Part shown: piece by piece, positions 53,875-63,911 of the stretch
Layout: each line of letters opens with the position of its first letter
Position numbering within the stretch: the stretch's first letter is position 1
The notes under the pieces: generated by a model
Told to the model about the DNA's origin: nothing
What the model saw: the letters and a program-made list of their open reading frames with translations, nothing else
The model's database searches: none
Assembly: GCA_964648795.1 (NCBI GenBank)
Contig: CAZYMB010000011.1
Coordinates: 1-64,000, forward strand
Length of the DNA: 64,000 nucleotides
Direction of reading: 5' to 3'
Source of the DNA: JAHDDW01 sp964648795
GTDB lineage: Bacteria > Actinomycetota > Acidimicrobiia > Acidimicrobiales > SZUA-35
Program-made: the position numbers and the translations under genes

Positions 53875-56307
53875 ATGGATTCTTACTCAGCTTCGGGCTC
53901 TATCACCAATGGTGATGGACCAGAAATGCACCTAGAAGCAGGCAAAATTGCGCTTCAAGCCGGTGGTTCTGTTATTGCGACAGTTGGTGAAACTTCAGTA
54001 TTAGCTACGGCTACTGCAGCTAACTCTGTGCGTGACGGAATTGACTTTTTCCCACTAACGGTAGATGTCGAAGAACGAGCATACGCTGCCGGGAAAATCC
54101 CGGGCGGTTTCTTGCGTCGAGAGGGACGTGCTTCAGACAAAGCAACTCTTACCGCTCGACTAATTGACCGTCCACTGCGTCCATCGTTCGCAGACGGTTA
54201 CCGAAACGAAACACAGGTTGTTATTACTGTTCTTTCAACAGACGTAACAAACCCACACGATGTTCTAGCAATCAACGCCGCATCTGCTGCGCTAATGGTT
54301 TCTGACATCCCATTTAAGGACGCAATCGGCGCTGTCCGTCTTGCATATACAACAGACGGAGAATGGCTACCACATCCAACTTACGAAGAAGGCCAAGAGT
54401 CATCATTTGAGATTGTGGTTGCTGGCCGACAGCTAGAAAACGGCGAAGTTGCCGTAATGATGGTTGAAGCTGGCGGAACAGAAGCTCAATGGGGCAACGT
54501 AGAAGGCGGCGCTCCTAAGGTAGACGAAGCTACTTTGGCTAAAGCTCTAGACGAAGCAGCTATCTACATCAAAGAAGCTATTGCTATCCAGATGAAGCTA
54601 GTCGAAGCTATGGGTGGGCGTAAGCCAACTATGGACTTCGAATTCCAGGCTGACTACTCAGACGAGCAGTACGCGCAAGTTGCAGCAGAGTCTGAAGCAA
54701 AGCTGGTTGAAATGATGCAAATCTCTGACAAGGTTGAAAGAGAAAACGCAGAAGCAGCTAACCGTGAAGTCGTAATGGACAAACTAGTTGGTGCCGTTCC
54801 AGAAGCTGATCGAGATCTTGCTAAGAAGCAGTACAGTTCAGCTCTACGTTCACTAACAAAGAATGTTGTTCGTTCACGAATTGTTGAAGGCTTCCGTATC
54901 GACGGTCGTGGTTCAGCAGACATTCGTCCACTATCCGCAGAAGTAAGCGTTCTTCCAAGAGTGCATGGTTCTGGTTTGTTCAAGCGTGGAGAAACTCAGG
55001 TTCTTAACGTTCTTACATTAGGCATGAAGAAGATGGACCAGCTTCTTGACGGTATCGATCCAGTCGACCGCAAGCGCTACATCCACCACTACAACTTCCC
55101 ACCATTCTCTACAGGCGAGACTGGGTTCATGCGTGGACCTAAGCGTCGAGAGATCGGCCACGGACTGCTCGCAGAGCGTGCACTTGTCCCAGTTATCCCA
55201 ACACTTGAAGAGTGGCCATACACATTGCGTTTGGTTTCTGAAGTTATGGCCTCAAACGGTTCGTCATCTATGGCATCAGTTTGTGGTTCTACTTTGTCTC
55301 TAATGGACGCTGGTGTGCCAATCAAGGCGCCAGTTGCCGGTATTGCGATGGGTCTTGTATTCGCTGATGGAAAGTACACAACCTTGACTGACATCTTAGG
55401 AACTGAAGACGCTTTCGGTGACATGGACTTTAAAGTCGCCGGTACTTCAGAGTTTGTTACAGCACTTCAGCTCGACACTAAGATTGACGGTATCCCAGCT
55501 GACGTTCTAGCTCAGGCTCTAAGCCAAGCTAAGGAAGCTCGTCTGAAGATTCTCGACACAATGCAAGCTGCTATTGCGGCTCCACGTGACGACGTTAAAG
55601 AAGGCGCTCCAAAGATTGTTAGCTTCGAGATTCCAATCGACAAGATTGGTGAGGTTATCGGGCCAAAGGGCAAGGTAATCAACCAGATTTCTGCTGACAC
55701 TGGCGCTGACATCTCTGTAGACGATGACGGAGCTGTTGGTATTGTGTCTGTTGCATCTTCTGACTCAGTCGAGGTAGAAGAAGCTAAGCGTCAGATCGAG
55801 TTGATTCTTGATCCTCCAACTGCAGAAGTTGGCGCTGACTATGACGGTACTGTTGTTAACATCACCAAGTTTGGTGCTTTCGTATCGATCCTTCCAGGAC
55901 GAGATGGGCTACTGCACATTTCCAAGATTGGTAAGGGCGAGCGAATCAACAAGGTTGAAGACGTTCTAGAACTAGGACAAGCAGTTCAGGTAACTGTTGA
56001 AGACGTTGACCCTAAGGGTAAGATCTCGTTGAAGATGGCCGGTGACACCACTGACTACGCATCTAAAGACGATGGTCCAAAGCGTGACCGTGGCGGAGAC
56101 CGCAACGGTGGGGGTGGACGTGGACGAGGAAACCGTGACGGTGGGGGACGTAACGAGTCTCGCTCTAACGACGGTGACTCTGGCTCTGGTTCAGACTCTA
56201 AGGATTCAAAGGGAGATTCTGCAAGAATGTCATTTGATGATGGCTTTCTAGAAGACTTCGGAGACCTTGGTCCAGAACCTCAGCGTCGTAACCGCAACAA
56301 AGGTTAA
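53875..56307 (+). CDS. pnp: Polyribonucleotide nucleotidyltransferase
   Basis: 810 residues. Two RNase PH cores (AGKIPGGFLRREGR, DRPLRPSFADGYRNE; second core GRGSADIRPLSAEV and FPPFSTGETGFMRGPKRRE), KH domain (GEVIGPKGKVINQI), S1 domain (GTVVNITKFGAFVSILPG), then a Gly/Arg/Asp/Ser-rich tail. Degrades RNA 3' to 5' with phosphate. AAGGAG precedes the ATG. Confidence 0.96.
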   Translation: MDSYSASGSITNGDGPEMHLEAGKIALQAGGSVIATVGETSVLATATAANSVRDGIDFFPLTVDVEERAYAAGKIPGGFLRREGRASDKATLTARLIDRPLRPSFADGYRNETQVVITVLSTDVTNPHDVLAINAASAALMVSDIPFKDAIGAVRLAYTTDGEWLPHPTYEEGQESSFEIVVAGRQLENGEVAVMMVEAGGTEAQWGNVEGGAPKVDEATLAKALDEAAIYIKEAIAIQMKLVEAMGGRKPTMDFEFQADYSDEQYAQVAAESEAKLVEMMQISDKVERENAEAANREVVMDKLVGAVPEADRDLAKKQYSSALRSLTKNVVRSRIVEGFRIDGRGSADIRPLSAEVSVLPRVHGSGLFKRGETQVLNVLTLGMKKMDQLLDGIDPVDRKRYIHHYNFPPFSTGETGFMRGPKRREIGHGLLAERALVPVIPTLEEWPYTLRLVSEVMASNGSSSMASVCGSTLSLMDAGVPIKAPVAGIAMGLVFADGKYTTLTDILGTEDAFGDMDFKVAGTSEFVTALQLDTKIDGIPADVLAQALSQAKEARLKILDTMQAAIAAPRDDVKEGAPKIVSFEIPIDKIGEVIGPKGKVINQISADTGADISVDDDGAVGIVSVASSDSVEVEEAKRQIELILDPPTAEVGADYDGTVVNITKFGAFVSILPGRDGLLHISKIGKGERINKVEDVLELGQAVQVTVEDVDPKGKISLKMAGDTTDYASKDDGPKRDRGGDRNGGGGRGRGNRDGGGRNESRSNDGDSGSGSDSKDSKGDSARMSFDDGFLEDFGDLGPEPQRRNRNKG

Positions 56308-56349
56308 ATTTGGCTAGCTGAGGTAATTCAGCTGGTTTGTATATTACTT

Positions 56350-56392
56350 AGAAGCTTGGGTTGGCCTAATGGTCAGCTCAAGCTTCTTTTTT
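56350..56392 (+). terminator. Rho-independent terminator after pnp
   Basis: AGAAGCTTG (56350-56358) pairs exactly with CAAGCTTCT (56379-56387), the stem can extend by G-C pairs inward, and TTTTT follows directly. Strong intrinsic terminator between pnp and dapB. Confidence 0.85.
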
Positions 56393-56407
56393 AACTAGGG
56401 TAGAACA

Positions 56408-57178
56408 ATGATTAAAGTTGGAGTAATTGGAGCAGGTGGCCGTATGGGTTCTATCACCTGCGAAACGATAATTGGTGAAGATGGCATGGAGTTGGCGGCT
56501 GCCATTGACCCATCAACCGCCGGTGAAAGTATTGAAGGCTCAGATGTAGTGGTTTCTGGTGAGTTGTCAGCTTTAACCGACGCCGAGTGCGACGTAGTTG
56601 TTGACTTTACACACCTTGAAATTGCTTTAGCTAATGCCGAGTTTTGCGCTGCAAACGCCATTCATATGGTTATTGGAACCTCTGGGTTTACTGAGGCCGA
56701 ACTAGCCCAGCTTGAGTCACAGTTCACTTCTTCTAACTGTGTCGTCGTGCCTAACTTCTCAATCAGCGCTGTGTTGTTAAAGCATTTGTCTAAGATCTCG
56801 GCACCGTTCTTTGAAACATGTGAGGTAATCGAACTCCACCACAATGGCAAGAAAGACACACCAAGCGGTACCGCTATGGATTTGGCAACTGCTATTGGCG
56901 AAGCGAGTGATGATTGGGCGCCAGACCCAACAGAAGTTGAGAACGTGCCATCCTCTCGCGGTTCAAACATCAATGGGGTGCCAGTGCACTCAGTACGAAT
57001 GGCAGGCATGGTTGGGCACCAAGAAGTAATTATGGGAACACTCGGGCAAACGCTAACGCTTCGCCAGGACTCTTATGATCGGTCAAGCTTTATGCCAGGC
57101 GTTGTTCTCGCAGTGCGCGGCATTGACGACAACGGTGGAGTAACTCTAGGTCTAGAGAAGTTCTTGGGGCTATCTTGA
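56408..57178 (+). CDS. dapB: 4-hydroxy-tetrahydrodipicolinate reductase
   Basis: 256 residues. NAD(P)H loop VGVIGAGGRMGS, VIGTSGFTEAEL, catalytic ELHHNGKKDTPSGTA, and C-terminal GTLGQTLTLRQDSYDR. Lysine and diaminopimelate synthesis, needed for the cell wall. Converges on, and slightly overlaps, the broken gene at 57170. Confidence 0.95.
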   Translation: MIKVGVIGAGGRMGSITCETIIGEDGMELAAAIDPSTAGESIEGSDVVVSGELSALTDAECDVVVDFTHLEIALANAEFCAANAIHMVIGTSGFTEAELAQLESQFTSSNCVVVPNFSISAVLLKHLSKISAPFFETCEVIELHHNGKKDTPSGTAMDLATAIGEASDDWAPDPTEVENVPSSRGSNINGVPVHSVRMAGMVGHQEVIMGTLGQTLTLRQDSYDRSSFMPGVVLAVRGIDDNGGVTLGLEKFLGLS

Positions 57179-57767
57179 GGCTTGCCGAGAAGGTCCACTA
57201 TCAGGCCCGGGTGGTTTAGGGATAAGAGGGGTGTTTCCATAGCTCCGGTTGGCTTCTATAACGATCCACTTGAGCAGTTGGTTGATTGACATGCGAGCAA
57301 TTTCATCTCCATCAGAGTTAGGGTTAACCCTCGTAGAAACTGAAGCTGCCAAAGATTTTCAAACAAACTCTGAAAGTTAACTCCAAGACTGTTGCTAAAA
57401 CGCTCAAGCGAAATGAATTTCTGCTCTAGAAGCGAAGTGACAAGCTCAGTTGCTGGAGTGTTGGCTTGTTGACTGCTGCCTACAAAGTAAGTTTGCCCAA
57501 GCCCTTTTGTGATGAAAGTAATGAAGTCGCAAAAGTCATCTGCAGCGATTTCCCAGGTTTTGTTATCCTCAATGAGCTTTACGCTTGGCTTATAGCCATT
57601 GTCTCTAAAAACTGACAGCCATTTCTCTAAAGTCTTGGTTGAAACAGACAACATGTTTTCGATATCGGGGCTCCAACAAACTCGGAGCCGTCACGGTAGT
57701 ACACAAAGAACTCAATGACTGCTGCACGTTGCAGTTCAAGGTCAAGTCTAGTTTCCGCCGAATCCAC
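57170..57767 (-). pseudogene. Unrecognised protein gene broken by two single-base deletions
   Basis: GTG 57767 opens VDSAETRLDLELQRAAVIEF and reads to GSEFVGAP. The next frame then continues DIENMLSVSTKTLEKW to SLGVNFQSLFE. A third reading carries on as SLAASVSTRVNPNSDGDEI to the stop at 57172-57170. The switches fall at G4 (57667-57670) and T4 (57356-57359) on the plus strand. Restoring one base at each gives exactly 200 codons. All three parts look like real protein. A helix-turn-helix-like start (VSTKTLEKWLSVFRDNGYKP) hints at DNA binding, without proof. Sequencing errors or true decay both fit. Confidence 0.55.
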
Positions 57768-57834
57768 TAACTAAAAGCGTACCAAAGGCACACAATTTTT
57801 GCTGCAACCTCGCCATTCTGGGCCCCTATAGTAC

Positions 57835-58521
57835 CTACGCCTGGGAGTTCCCTTGTGCCTCAGTAGCAATGAGCTCTAGCAAGCGTTCATCTGCCAGGCT
57901 CTCAGCCAAGAAGTGGACGTCTTCGAATTCTTGGTCGGCTACTTCCAGACTAGGTATGCCCACAACTACAGCTCCCGCGGCAACTCCGGCTGCCATACCG
58001 GCTGGGCTGTCTTCGAGCACTAACATGTTAGCTGGGTCGACCCCAAAGTTGTCAGCCGCTTTCAGGTAGATCTCTGGATCTGGTTTACCGTTAGTCACAT
58101 TCTCGGCAGTTAGCTTAAAGTTGAAGCGTGAATGCAGCTCGAACTTGTCGAAACCATAGCCAACGTGCTCCAGATTAGAACTAGTAGTTAAAGCCTTAGG
58201 TAGGCCAGCCGATTCCACAGCGGATAAGCACTCATCTAAGCCTGGCATTTTTTGGATGTTGGCAGGGAAGTAGTCCTTGATTAGTTCATGTTGCTCGGCA
58301 ATCGCTTCGTCTACATCCATTTCGAGGCCGTGGTGCTCTAACGTTAGCGCAACAGCTTTGTGAGCTTGCATGCCCATAACCTTGTTTTTAATTGCTGGAT
58401 CGTAGGTAGCCCCTTTGCTGGAAATAAACCGTTTTATTATTACTGTGTAGAGGTCTTCTGTGTCGAACATGAGCCCGTCCATATCGAATGCAACAGCTTT
58501 AATTACAGGATTATCGTTCAT
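57835..58521 (-). CDS. HAD-superfamily hydrolase (beta-phosphoglucomutase / sugar phosphatase-like)
   Basis: 228 residues. Catalytic AFDMDGLMFDTED (motif I with both Asp), TTSSNLEHVGYG (motif II region), KPDPEIYLKAAD (motif III Lys) and LVLEDSPAGMAAGVAAG (motif IV). A helical cap lies between motifs I and II. Likely a phosphatase or phosphomutase on small sugar phosphates. Confidence 0.88.
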   Translation of the reverse strand: MNDNPVIKAVAFDMDGLMFDTEDLYTVIIKRFISSKGATYDPAIKNKVMGMQAHKAVALTLEHHGLEMDVDEAIAEQHELIKDYFPANIQKMPGLDECLSAVESAGLPKALTTSSNLEHVGYGFDKFELHSRFNFKLTAENVTNGKPDPEIYLKAADNFGVDPANMLVLEDSPAGMAAGVAAGAVVVGIPSLEVADQEFEDVHFLAESLADERLLELIATEAQGNSQA

Positions 58522-58652
58522 TAAGCTAGAGAATACCCGTGTAACGAACTTAGCCAGTACTAATCTCGTTTTTACTTATTTCTGGTGTCCCGTCAGTCTC
58601 TTTAGAGCCCTGATCCGGGTGCTTATTTGATACTCCCAGATAGTCTTAACTT

Positions 58653-59504
58653 ATGGCGGACGACTCTACATTCTTGCGGCTTGTAAAAGAAATCGAATTC
58701 ACTGGTAGTGGGGCACGGTACTCGCCCGATGGATACGCCAGCTACGCTGAAAGTGTCATAGCGCTATGGAATCTTCTTGACCCTGAACTGGGTGACCTCT
58801 CCATTGTTGTTGAATTTGCCAACACGAGCCCTGACCTGCGCAGAGCTACTAGGGCACTTAATAACGTTGAGATTTGGTCTCAAAATATGAGATTGAAAAA
58901 AGCCGATGATCAACTACGTTCACAGATCGATACCCTGTTTGATGAGTTAGAGTCTGCATCAACGATGGTCGAACGTCGAGAGTTCGCTGCAAGCCTAAAC
59001 AGTTTGTTCTCTAGCAAGATGTTGATGGCTGATATCGTTACCAGAACAAGAGTGAGGAATCTTGGCTTTACTCCTGATGGCAGAGAGTTCTTTGACAAAC
59101 AAATCGAACGCCTACAATATGCAGTGAGATTGCGTGGCCAGGAATTTCCTGAGCATGCAGCTCAGTTTATAATTTCTCTATTGACAAGCTACCTAATTGT
59201 GAATGGGCAGTTCCCTAACAAGATGGATAGAGCAAAACTTGTCGCACTTGAAAAAATGTATCGCCTCAAGAGGGTGGCCAGTGGGGCGGGACCTGTCAAA
59301 GAAGTATTTACAGGCGCAGAACGGCCAGGCGAAAAAAGCAAGCTATCGACTACAAGTAGACGGGCTGTTAGTTTTGCCGACGCTATGCCACACTCACTAA
59401 AGCTGCCCACAGCTAGGGTGCTAAATTTTGTCGTACGCGAAAGAGCTGAGTTTGCCGAAACGATCGGTGGAGCTTGGGAGAGCTACCGGAAGCAATCCCG
59501 CTAG
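58653..59504 (+). CDS. Unrecognised 283-residue helical protein
   Basis: ATG 58653. Nearly all helical by eye ([53 protein letters not shown]), with one hydrophobic helix ([16 protein letters not shown]). A basic, Ser-rich C-terminal third follows. No catalytic motif seen. Convergent with icd (4-base overlap). No family recognised. Confidence 0.5.
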   Translation: MADDSTFLRLVKEIEFTGSGARYSPDGYASYAESVIALWNLLDPELGDLSIVVEFANTSPDLRRATRALNNVEIWSQNMRLKKADDQLRSQIDTLFDELESASTMVERREFAASLNSLFSSKMLMADIVTRTRVRNLGFTPDGREFFDKQIERLQYAVRLRGQEFPEHAAQFIISLLTSYLIVNGQFPNKMDRAKLVALEKMYRLKRVASGAGPVKEVFTGAERPGEKSKLSTTSRRAVSFADAMPHSLKLPTARVLNFVVRERAEFAETIGGAWESYRKQSR

Positions 59505-60718
59505 GCCATCTTCGTTTGTAGGTTAGCAACCAAAGTGTCCATGAACTCTTCTGTTGTTTGCCATGGCGCATCTTTACTAATTAGTAGGGCCAGGTCTTTG
59601 GTCATCTTGCCTGACTCGACAGTCTCGATGATTACATCTTCTAAGTTCTGGGCGAACTCTTGTACTTCTGGAGTTTCATCCATGCGGCCACGGTGGCTTA
59701 GGCTACGAGTCCACGCAAAGATAGAAGCGATCGGGTTTGTTGATGTAGCTTCGCCAGCTTGGTGTCTTCGGTAGTGGCGGGTCACTGTTCCGTGGGCAGC
59801 TTCAGCTTCAACAGTGTTTCCGTCTGGAGTAAGTAGTACCGAAGTCATTAGCCCTAATGAGCCGAAACCTTGAGCAACGGTATCTGACTGAACGTCACCA
59901 TCGTAGTTCTTGCAGGCCCAAACATAGCCGCCTTCCCACTTCAGAGCTGCCGCAACCATGTCATCAATTAGGCGGTGTTCGTAAGTTAGTCCAGCTTTGT
60001 CAAAGTCAGCCTTGAACTCGGACTGATAGATCTCTTCAAAGATGTCTTTGAAAGCTCCATCGTAAGCTTTCAGAATTGTGTTCTTGGTAGATAGATATAC
60101 AGGCAATCCACGCTGTAAGCCGTAGTTTAAGCTGGCACGAGCGAAGTCTTTGATCGACTCATTAAAGTTGTACATGGCCATACCCACGCCACCACCTTCA
60201 GGTAGCGTAACAACTTCCATTTCTATTGGCTCATCACCATTATCCGGCGTATAGGTCATCGTTATAGTTCCAGCACCAGGAGCTTTAAAGTCTGTTGCTT
60301 TGTACTGGTCACCGAAAGCGTGTCGACCAACAATTATTGGCTGATTCCAGTGGGAGACAAGACGAGGAACATTAGAAATAGTTATTGGCTCTCGAAAGAT
60401 TACTCCGCCCAAAATGTTGCGAATAGTCCCGTTAGGGGAGCGCCACATCTCTTTTAGCCCAAACTCTTCGACACGAGCCTCGTCAGGGGTGATTGTTGCA
60501 CACTTAACGCCGACGCCGTATTCCTTGATTGCGTTAGCTGAATCAACAGTTACCTGGTCATCTGTTTCGTCTCGAGACTCTATGCCCAGATCAAAGTATT
60601 TAAGGTCAACGTCTAGGTAGGGGAGGATTAGCTGTTCTCTGATTCGCTCCCAGATAATGCGAGTCATCTCATCGCCATCTAGTTCAACAATTGGATTCTT
60701 TACTTTAATCTTTGCCAT
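59501..60718 (-). CDS. icd: NADP-dependent isocitrate dehydrogenase
   Basis: 405 residues from ATG 60718 ([20 protein letters not shown]). Substrate motif with [11 protein letters not shown], later [14 protein letters not shown], and [14 protein letters not shown], the homodimeric eukaryote-like type II family. Oxidative decarboxylation of isocitrate to 2-oxoglutarate in the TCA cycle. It points away from mdh across 383 bases of non-coding DNA. Confidence 0.95.
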   Translation of the reverse strand: MAKIKVKNPIVELDGDEMTRIIWERIREQLILPYLDVDLKYFDLGIESRDETDDQVTVDSANAIKEYGVGVKCATITPDEARVEEFGLKEMWRSPNGTIRNILGGVIFREPITISNVPRLVSHWNQPIIVGRHAFGDQYKATDFKAPGAGTITMTYTPDNGDEPIEMEVVTLPEGGGVGMAMYNFNESIKDFARASLNYGLQRGLPVYLSTKNTILKAYDGAFKDIFEEIYQSEFKADFDKAGLTYEHRLIDDMVAAALKWEGGYVWACKNYDGDVQSDTVAQGFGSLGLMTSVLLTPDGNTVEAEAAHGTVTRHYRRHQAGEATSTNPIASIFAWTRSLSHRGRMDETPEVQEFAQNLEDVIIETVESGKMTKDLALLISKDAPWQTTEEFMDTLVANLQTKMA

Positions 60719-60924
60719 AAGTAACAAACTTTAGTCTCTCCGTAGCTGGGTTGAGTGGGTATTGAAGATGAATCACACAACGGCCCAAAAGCGACTAATT
60801 ACGTCTAACTGCATCTCTGTAAAACTATGTCATCGAGAGTGCTGCGGGATTGGTTAGGGTAATTATGACTTTCTTAGATAAATATGAGTGTATAAGTGTC
60901 AACAAGCATCAATTACCTTCTACC

Positions 60925-61024
60925 CTTGGGAGGGCGATGCTCTAGGTTCTGGCGGGATCCTCAGAGCTCGATCATGAATAGGTGCCGTTGGTTTGCAGTC
61001 GCTCCAACGGCACCTTTCTTTTTG
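60925..61024 (+). ncRNA. Candidate small RNA or mdh leader ending in a terminator
   Basis: The 383-base region between icd and mdh has no frame. On the plus strand a hairpin GCTCTAGG (60939-60946) with CCTCAGAGC (60959-60967) is followed by the terminator at 60980-61024. The preceding part is AT-rich (TAGATAAATATGAG) and could hold a promoter. It may be an independent small RNA or an attenuator controlling mdh. No known class was recognised. Confidence 0.35.
60980..61024 (+). terminator. Strong rho-independent terminator 78 bases before mdh
   Basis: AGGTGCCGTTGG (60980-60991) and CCAACGGCACCT (61004-61015) form a perfect twelve-base stem with a 12-base loop, followed by TTCTTTTTG. No coding gene is transcribed into it from the left. 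Confidence 0.85.
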
Positions 61025-61101
61025 TCTGGAAGAATTTATTCTTCTGCGCTGTGGTTAGATAAGATCGTCCAGTAGTTGAATAGATTTCAGAGGAACTTTA
61101 A

Positions 61102-62091
61102 ATGTCAAAATCGCCAGTAAGAGTCGCAGTAACCGGAGCCGCAGGACAGATCGGCTACAGCCTATTGTTCAGAATTGCATCAGGTGCAATGCTCGGCCCC
61201 GACCAGCCAGTGATCTTGCAGATGCTAGAAATCACGCCAGCACTTGGCGCTCTAGACGGTGTTGGTATGGAGCTTGACGATTGCGCATTCCCACTTCTGG
61301 CTGGAATGGTTAAGTCCGACGATGCAAACGTAGCTTTCGGCGACGCAGACTATGCACTGCTAGTTGGCGCCATGCCCCGTAAGGATGGAATGGAGCGAGC
61401 AGACCTCCTAGAAGCAAACGGAGGAATCTTTGGACCACAAGGTAAGGCACTCAACGACTCGGCAAGTAAAGACGTCAAGGTTTTAGTTGTCGGTAACCCG
61501 GCAAACACGAACGCTTTAATCGCTCAAAGTGCAGCCCCAGACTTGGACATCTCACAGTTCAATGCAATGACACGACTAGACCACAACAGAGCCAAGGGTC
61601 AGCTTGCTACAAAGCTAGATGTCAGCGTTAACGATATTACCAAGATGACTATCTGGGGTAACCACTCAACAACACAGTACCCAGACTTGTTTAACTGTGA
61701 AGTTAATGGTGAGAACGCTGCCGAGAAAGTTGGCGACCAAGCCTGGCTAGAAAACGATTTCATCCCGACGGTTGCTAAACGTGGTGCCGCAATCATTAAA
61801 GCACGAGGCGCATCGTCTGCAGCATCGGCTGCATCGGCTGCGATAGACCACATGCATGACTGGGCATTAGGTACACCAGACGGTGACTGGGTTTCAATGT
61901 CAGTTCCATCAGATGGTTCTTACGATGTTCCAGAAGGAATCATCTCCAGCTTCCCTTGTACGGTCAAGGGTGGCAAGTATGAGATTGTTCAAGGTCTCGA
62001 AATCGGAGACTTCAGCCGTGAACGGATAGATGCAAGTGCTGCCGAGCTAGTTCAGGAACGAGACACTGTTTCAGAGCTCGGGTTGATCTAG
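61102..62091 (+). CDS. mdh: Malate dehydrogenase
   Basis: 329 residues. NAD loop [40 protein letters not shown], catalytic His in [13 protein letters not shown]. The type with about 330 residues found in actinobacteria and plant cytosol. Malate to oxaloacetate in the TCA cycle. Converges with the first IMPase gene by four bases. Confidence 0.95.
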   Translation: MSKSPVRVAVTGAAGQIGYSLLFRIASGAMLGPDQPVILQMLEITPALGALDGVGMELDDCAFPLLAGMVKSDDANVAFGDADYALLVGAMPRKDGMERADLLEANGGIFGPQGKALNDSASKDVKVLVVGNPANTNALIAQSAAPDLDISQFNAMTRLDHNRAKGQLATKLDVSVNDITKMTIWGNHSTTQYPDLFNCEVNGENAAEKVGDQAWLENDFIPTVAKRGAAIIKARGASSAASAASAAIDHMHDWALGTPDGDWVSMSVPSDGSYDVPEGIISSFPCTVKGGKYEIVQGLEIGDFSRERIDASAAELVQERDTVSELGLI

Positions 62092-63002
62092 AGCCCAAAA
62101 GTAGTACGTGTCGGGTCGATTGGGTTAAGCCTTTGTGATGTCGGAGGAGCCGTCTTGGTCTTCTTGCCCATCTTTGCCTGTTTCATCCTTGGTCCGATTC
62201 GTACATTGGTCCAAAACTCAGCTAGCTCTTCGACAACGTCGGGGTGTCCAATAACTAGGTCTTGAGCGGGTTCATCCTCGCGTGACTGCCAGTCATTTGT
62301 AAATGGTGTTGTGGTTGCAGCCCCTGCTTCTTGAGCTATCAACATTCCGGCAGCCACATCCCATTTCTTTAGACCTCGTTGGGCGTATCCATTGCAGTAG
62401 CCTTCGGCTACATAAGTAAAGTTGACAACAGCTGCACCTGATACCCGCACACCCATAGTTCGCTTAGCTAACTCGAGATGAACTCGGTCTTCTACTTTGC
62501 TCTTGGCATATGGTTGACCAGTCACCACAATTGACTTACTCAAGCTGACAGACCCTTGCTTGACCGAAATTTGTTTGCCGTTTCTAGTGGCGCCCAAACC
62601 GAGAGCAGCGCTATAGAGGCGATCTTCGGCAGGGAGGTAAATGGCTGCCGCTAGTAATTGGTCTCCGCTCGCGACAGCGATAGAAACACCGAAGGGGCCA
62701 CCTTCGATAAAGTTCATGGTTCCATCAATCGGGTCTACATACCAAGTTAGATCACTAGAGCCCTTAATGTTTGCGCCTTCTTCGCCAACAATACTGTCGT
62801 CGCCACTCAGCTCTTGGATCATGCCAACAACCATTGCTTCGGCTTCTGTGTCAGCTTGGGTTACAAAGTCGTTCTCGCCCTTGGAATCGATTGAGAATCC
62901 CTCGTCTCGAAGCTTTAACACATGTGCGCCTGCAGCTTTGCTGATTGTAGTTGCAATCTCGCGTAGGTAAGTTAGGAATTTGGTATCAAAGTTTTCCGCC
63001 AT
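62088..63002 (-). CDS. Inositol monophosphatase family protein
   Basis: 304 residues. Metal sites in VGEEGAN and [16 protein letters not shown], and the second Asp in [18 protein letters not shown] polar C-terminal extension of about 40 residues (rich in Lys, Thr and Pro) goes beyond the family norm of about 260. Dephosphorylates inositol phosphate or related sugar or PAP-type substrates with Mg. Confidence 0.9.
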   Translation of the reverse strand: MAENFDTKFLTYLREIATTISKAAGAHVLKLRDEGFSIDSKGENDFVTQADTEAEAMVVGMIQELSGDDSIVGEEGANIKGSSDLTWYVDPIDGTMNFIEGGPFGVSIAVASGDQLLAAAIYLPAEDRLYSAALGLGATRNGKQISVKQGSVSLSKSIVVTGQPYAKSKVEDRVHLELAKRTMGVRVSGAAVVNFTYVAEGYCNGYAQRGLKKWDVAAGMLIAQEAGAATTTPFTNDWQSREDEPAQDLVIGHPDVVEELAEFWTNVRIGPRMKQAKMGKKTKTAPPTSQRLNPIDPTRTTFGL

Positions 63003-63094
63003 ATATGTCAGGGTACATCTTTTCTACACTTATCGGTGCTGGGTTCGGTGAGAATCACCGCTAGAGCAGCTCTGCAGAAACTTGATTGTCGAGC

Positions 63095-63892
63095 TTAATC
63101 TAAGCCTGGGCCTTCGCCCACAAGTTCGGCAAATGCAGTAGCGATTCCTGGTGCGGCAGCAATAATCTGCGTTGCAGGATCCCAATCGGCTTCAAACGGA
63201 GTGACCACGGTAGCGCCAGCTTCTGCAGCGATTAGAAAACCTGCGGCTACGTCCCAGGAGTTTGGCCCGGGTTCGAAGTAGGCGTCGACTCGGCCTGCAG
63301 CTAGATAACAGAGGTCAAGGGCTGCGGCCCCACCTCGTCTGATATCTCTAACTTGGCCAATCACACCTTTAAGGAGTTCGGCCTGTTTGATTCTAGTTTC
63401 AGCCCCATAGTAGAAGCCGGTTGCAACGAGAGATAGATCGAGTCGATCAATGTCGTTAACTCTAAGCAGCTTGCCGTTTAGGGTAGCGCCACCAGCTTTG
63501 TGGGCTGCAAACAATTCATCTGCGAGTGGTGCAAAGACGACGCCTGCAACTGGGTCATCATCAATAGCGGCCCCCATTGAAACACAAAACGGCAGCCCGT
63601 AAAGATAGTTAGTTGTGCCATCGATTGGATCAATGTGCCAAGTGATACCGGTTTCGGTTGGCTTGTTGGCGCCTTCTTCGCCTTTGAGGCCATCCTGCGG
63701 GCGAGCTTTGGTTAATCGCTCTACGATGAGTTTTTCGCAGGCTTTGTCGGCTTCGGTCACCATGTCAACATCAGATGATTTAGTATCGACCTGAGTCAAA
63801 CCTTTCGCTTTGTACTCTAGGGCTAGCTGCCCGGCTTCCCGTGCGATGTCTTGGGCTAGCTCGGAAAGTGCTTTGTAATCGTTCTCTGTCAT
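63095..63892 (-). CDS. Inositol monophosphatase family protein (second paralogue)
   Basis: 265 residues, the usual length. KGEEGANKPTETGITWHI, DPIDGTTNYLYGLPFC and SWDVAAGFLIAAEAGA hold the metal ligands. It shares the whole layout with the neighbour at 62088, so the two are old tandem duplicates. Actinobacteria use such enzymes for inositol (mycothiol, phosphatidylinositol) and histidinol phosphate. Confidence 0.92.
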   Translation of the reverse strand: MTENDYKALSELAQDIAREAGQLALEYKAKGLTQVDTKSSDVDMVTEADKACEKLIVERLTKARPQDGLKGEEGANKPTETGITWHIDPIDGTTNYLYGLPFCVSMGAAIDDDPVAGVVFAPLADELFAAHKAGGATLNGKLLRVNDIDRLDLSLVATGFYYGAETRIKQAELLKGVIGQVRDIRRGGAAALDLCYLAAGRVDAYFEPGPNSWDVAAGFLIAAEAGATVVTPFEADWDPATQIIAAAPGIATAFAELVGEGPGLD

Positions 63893-63911
63893 TGTCTCAA
63901 CCCTAGCCGGA

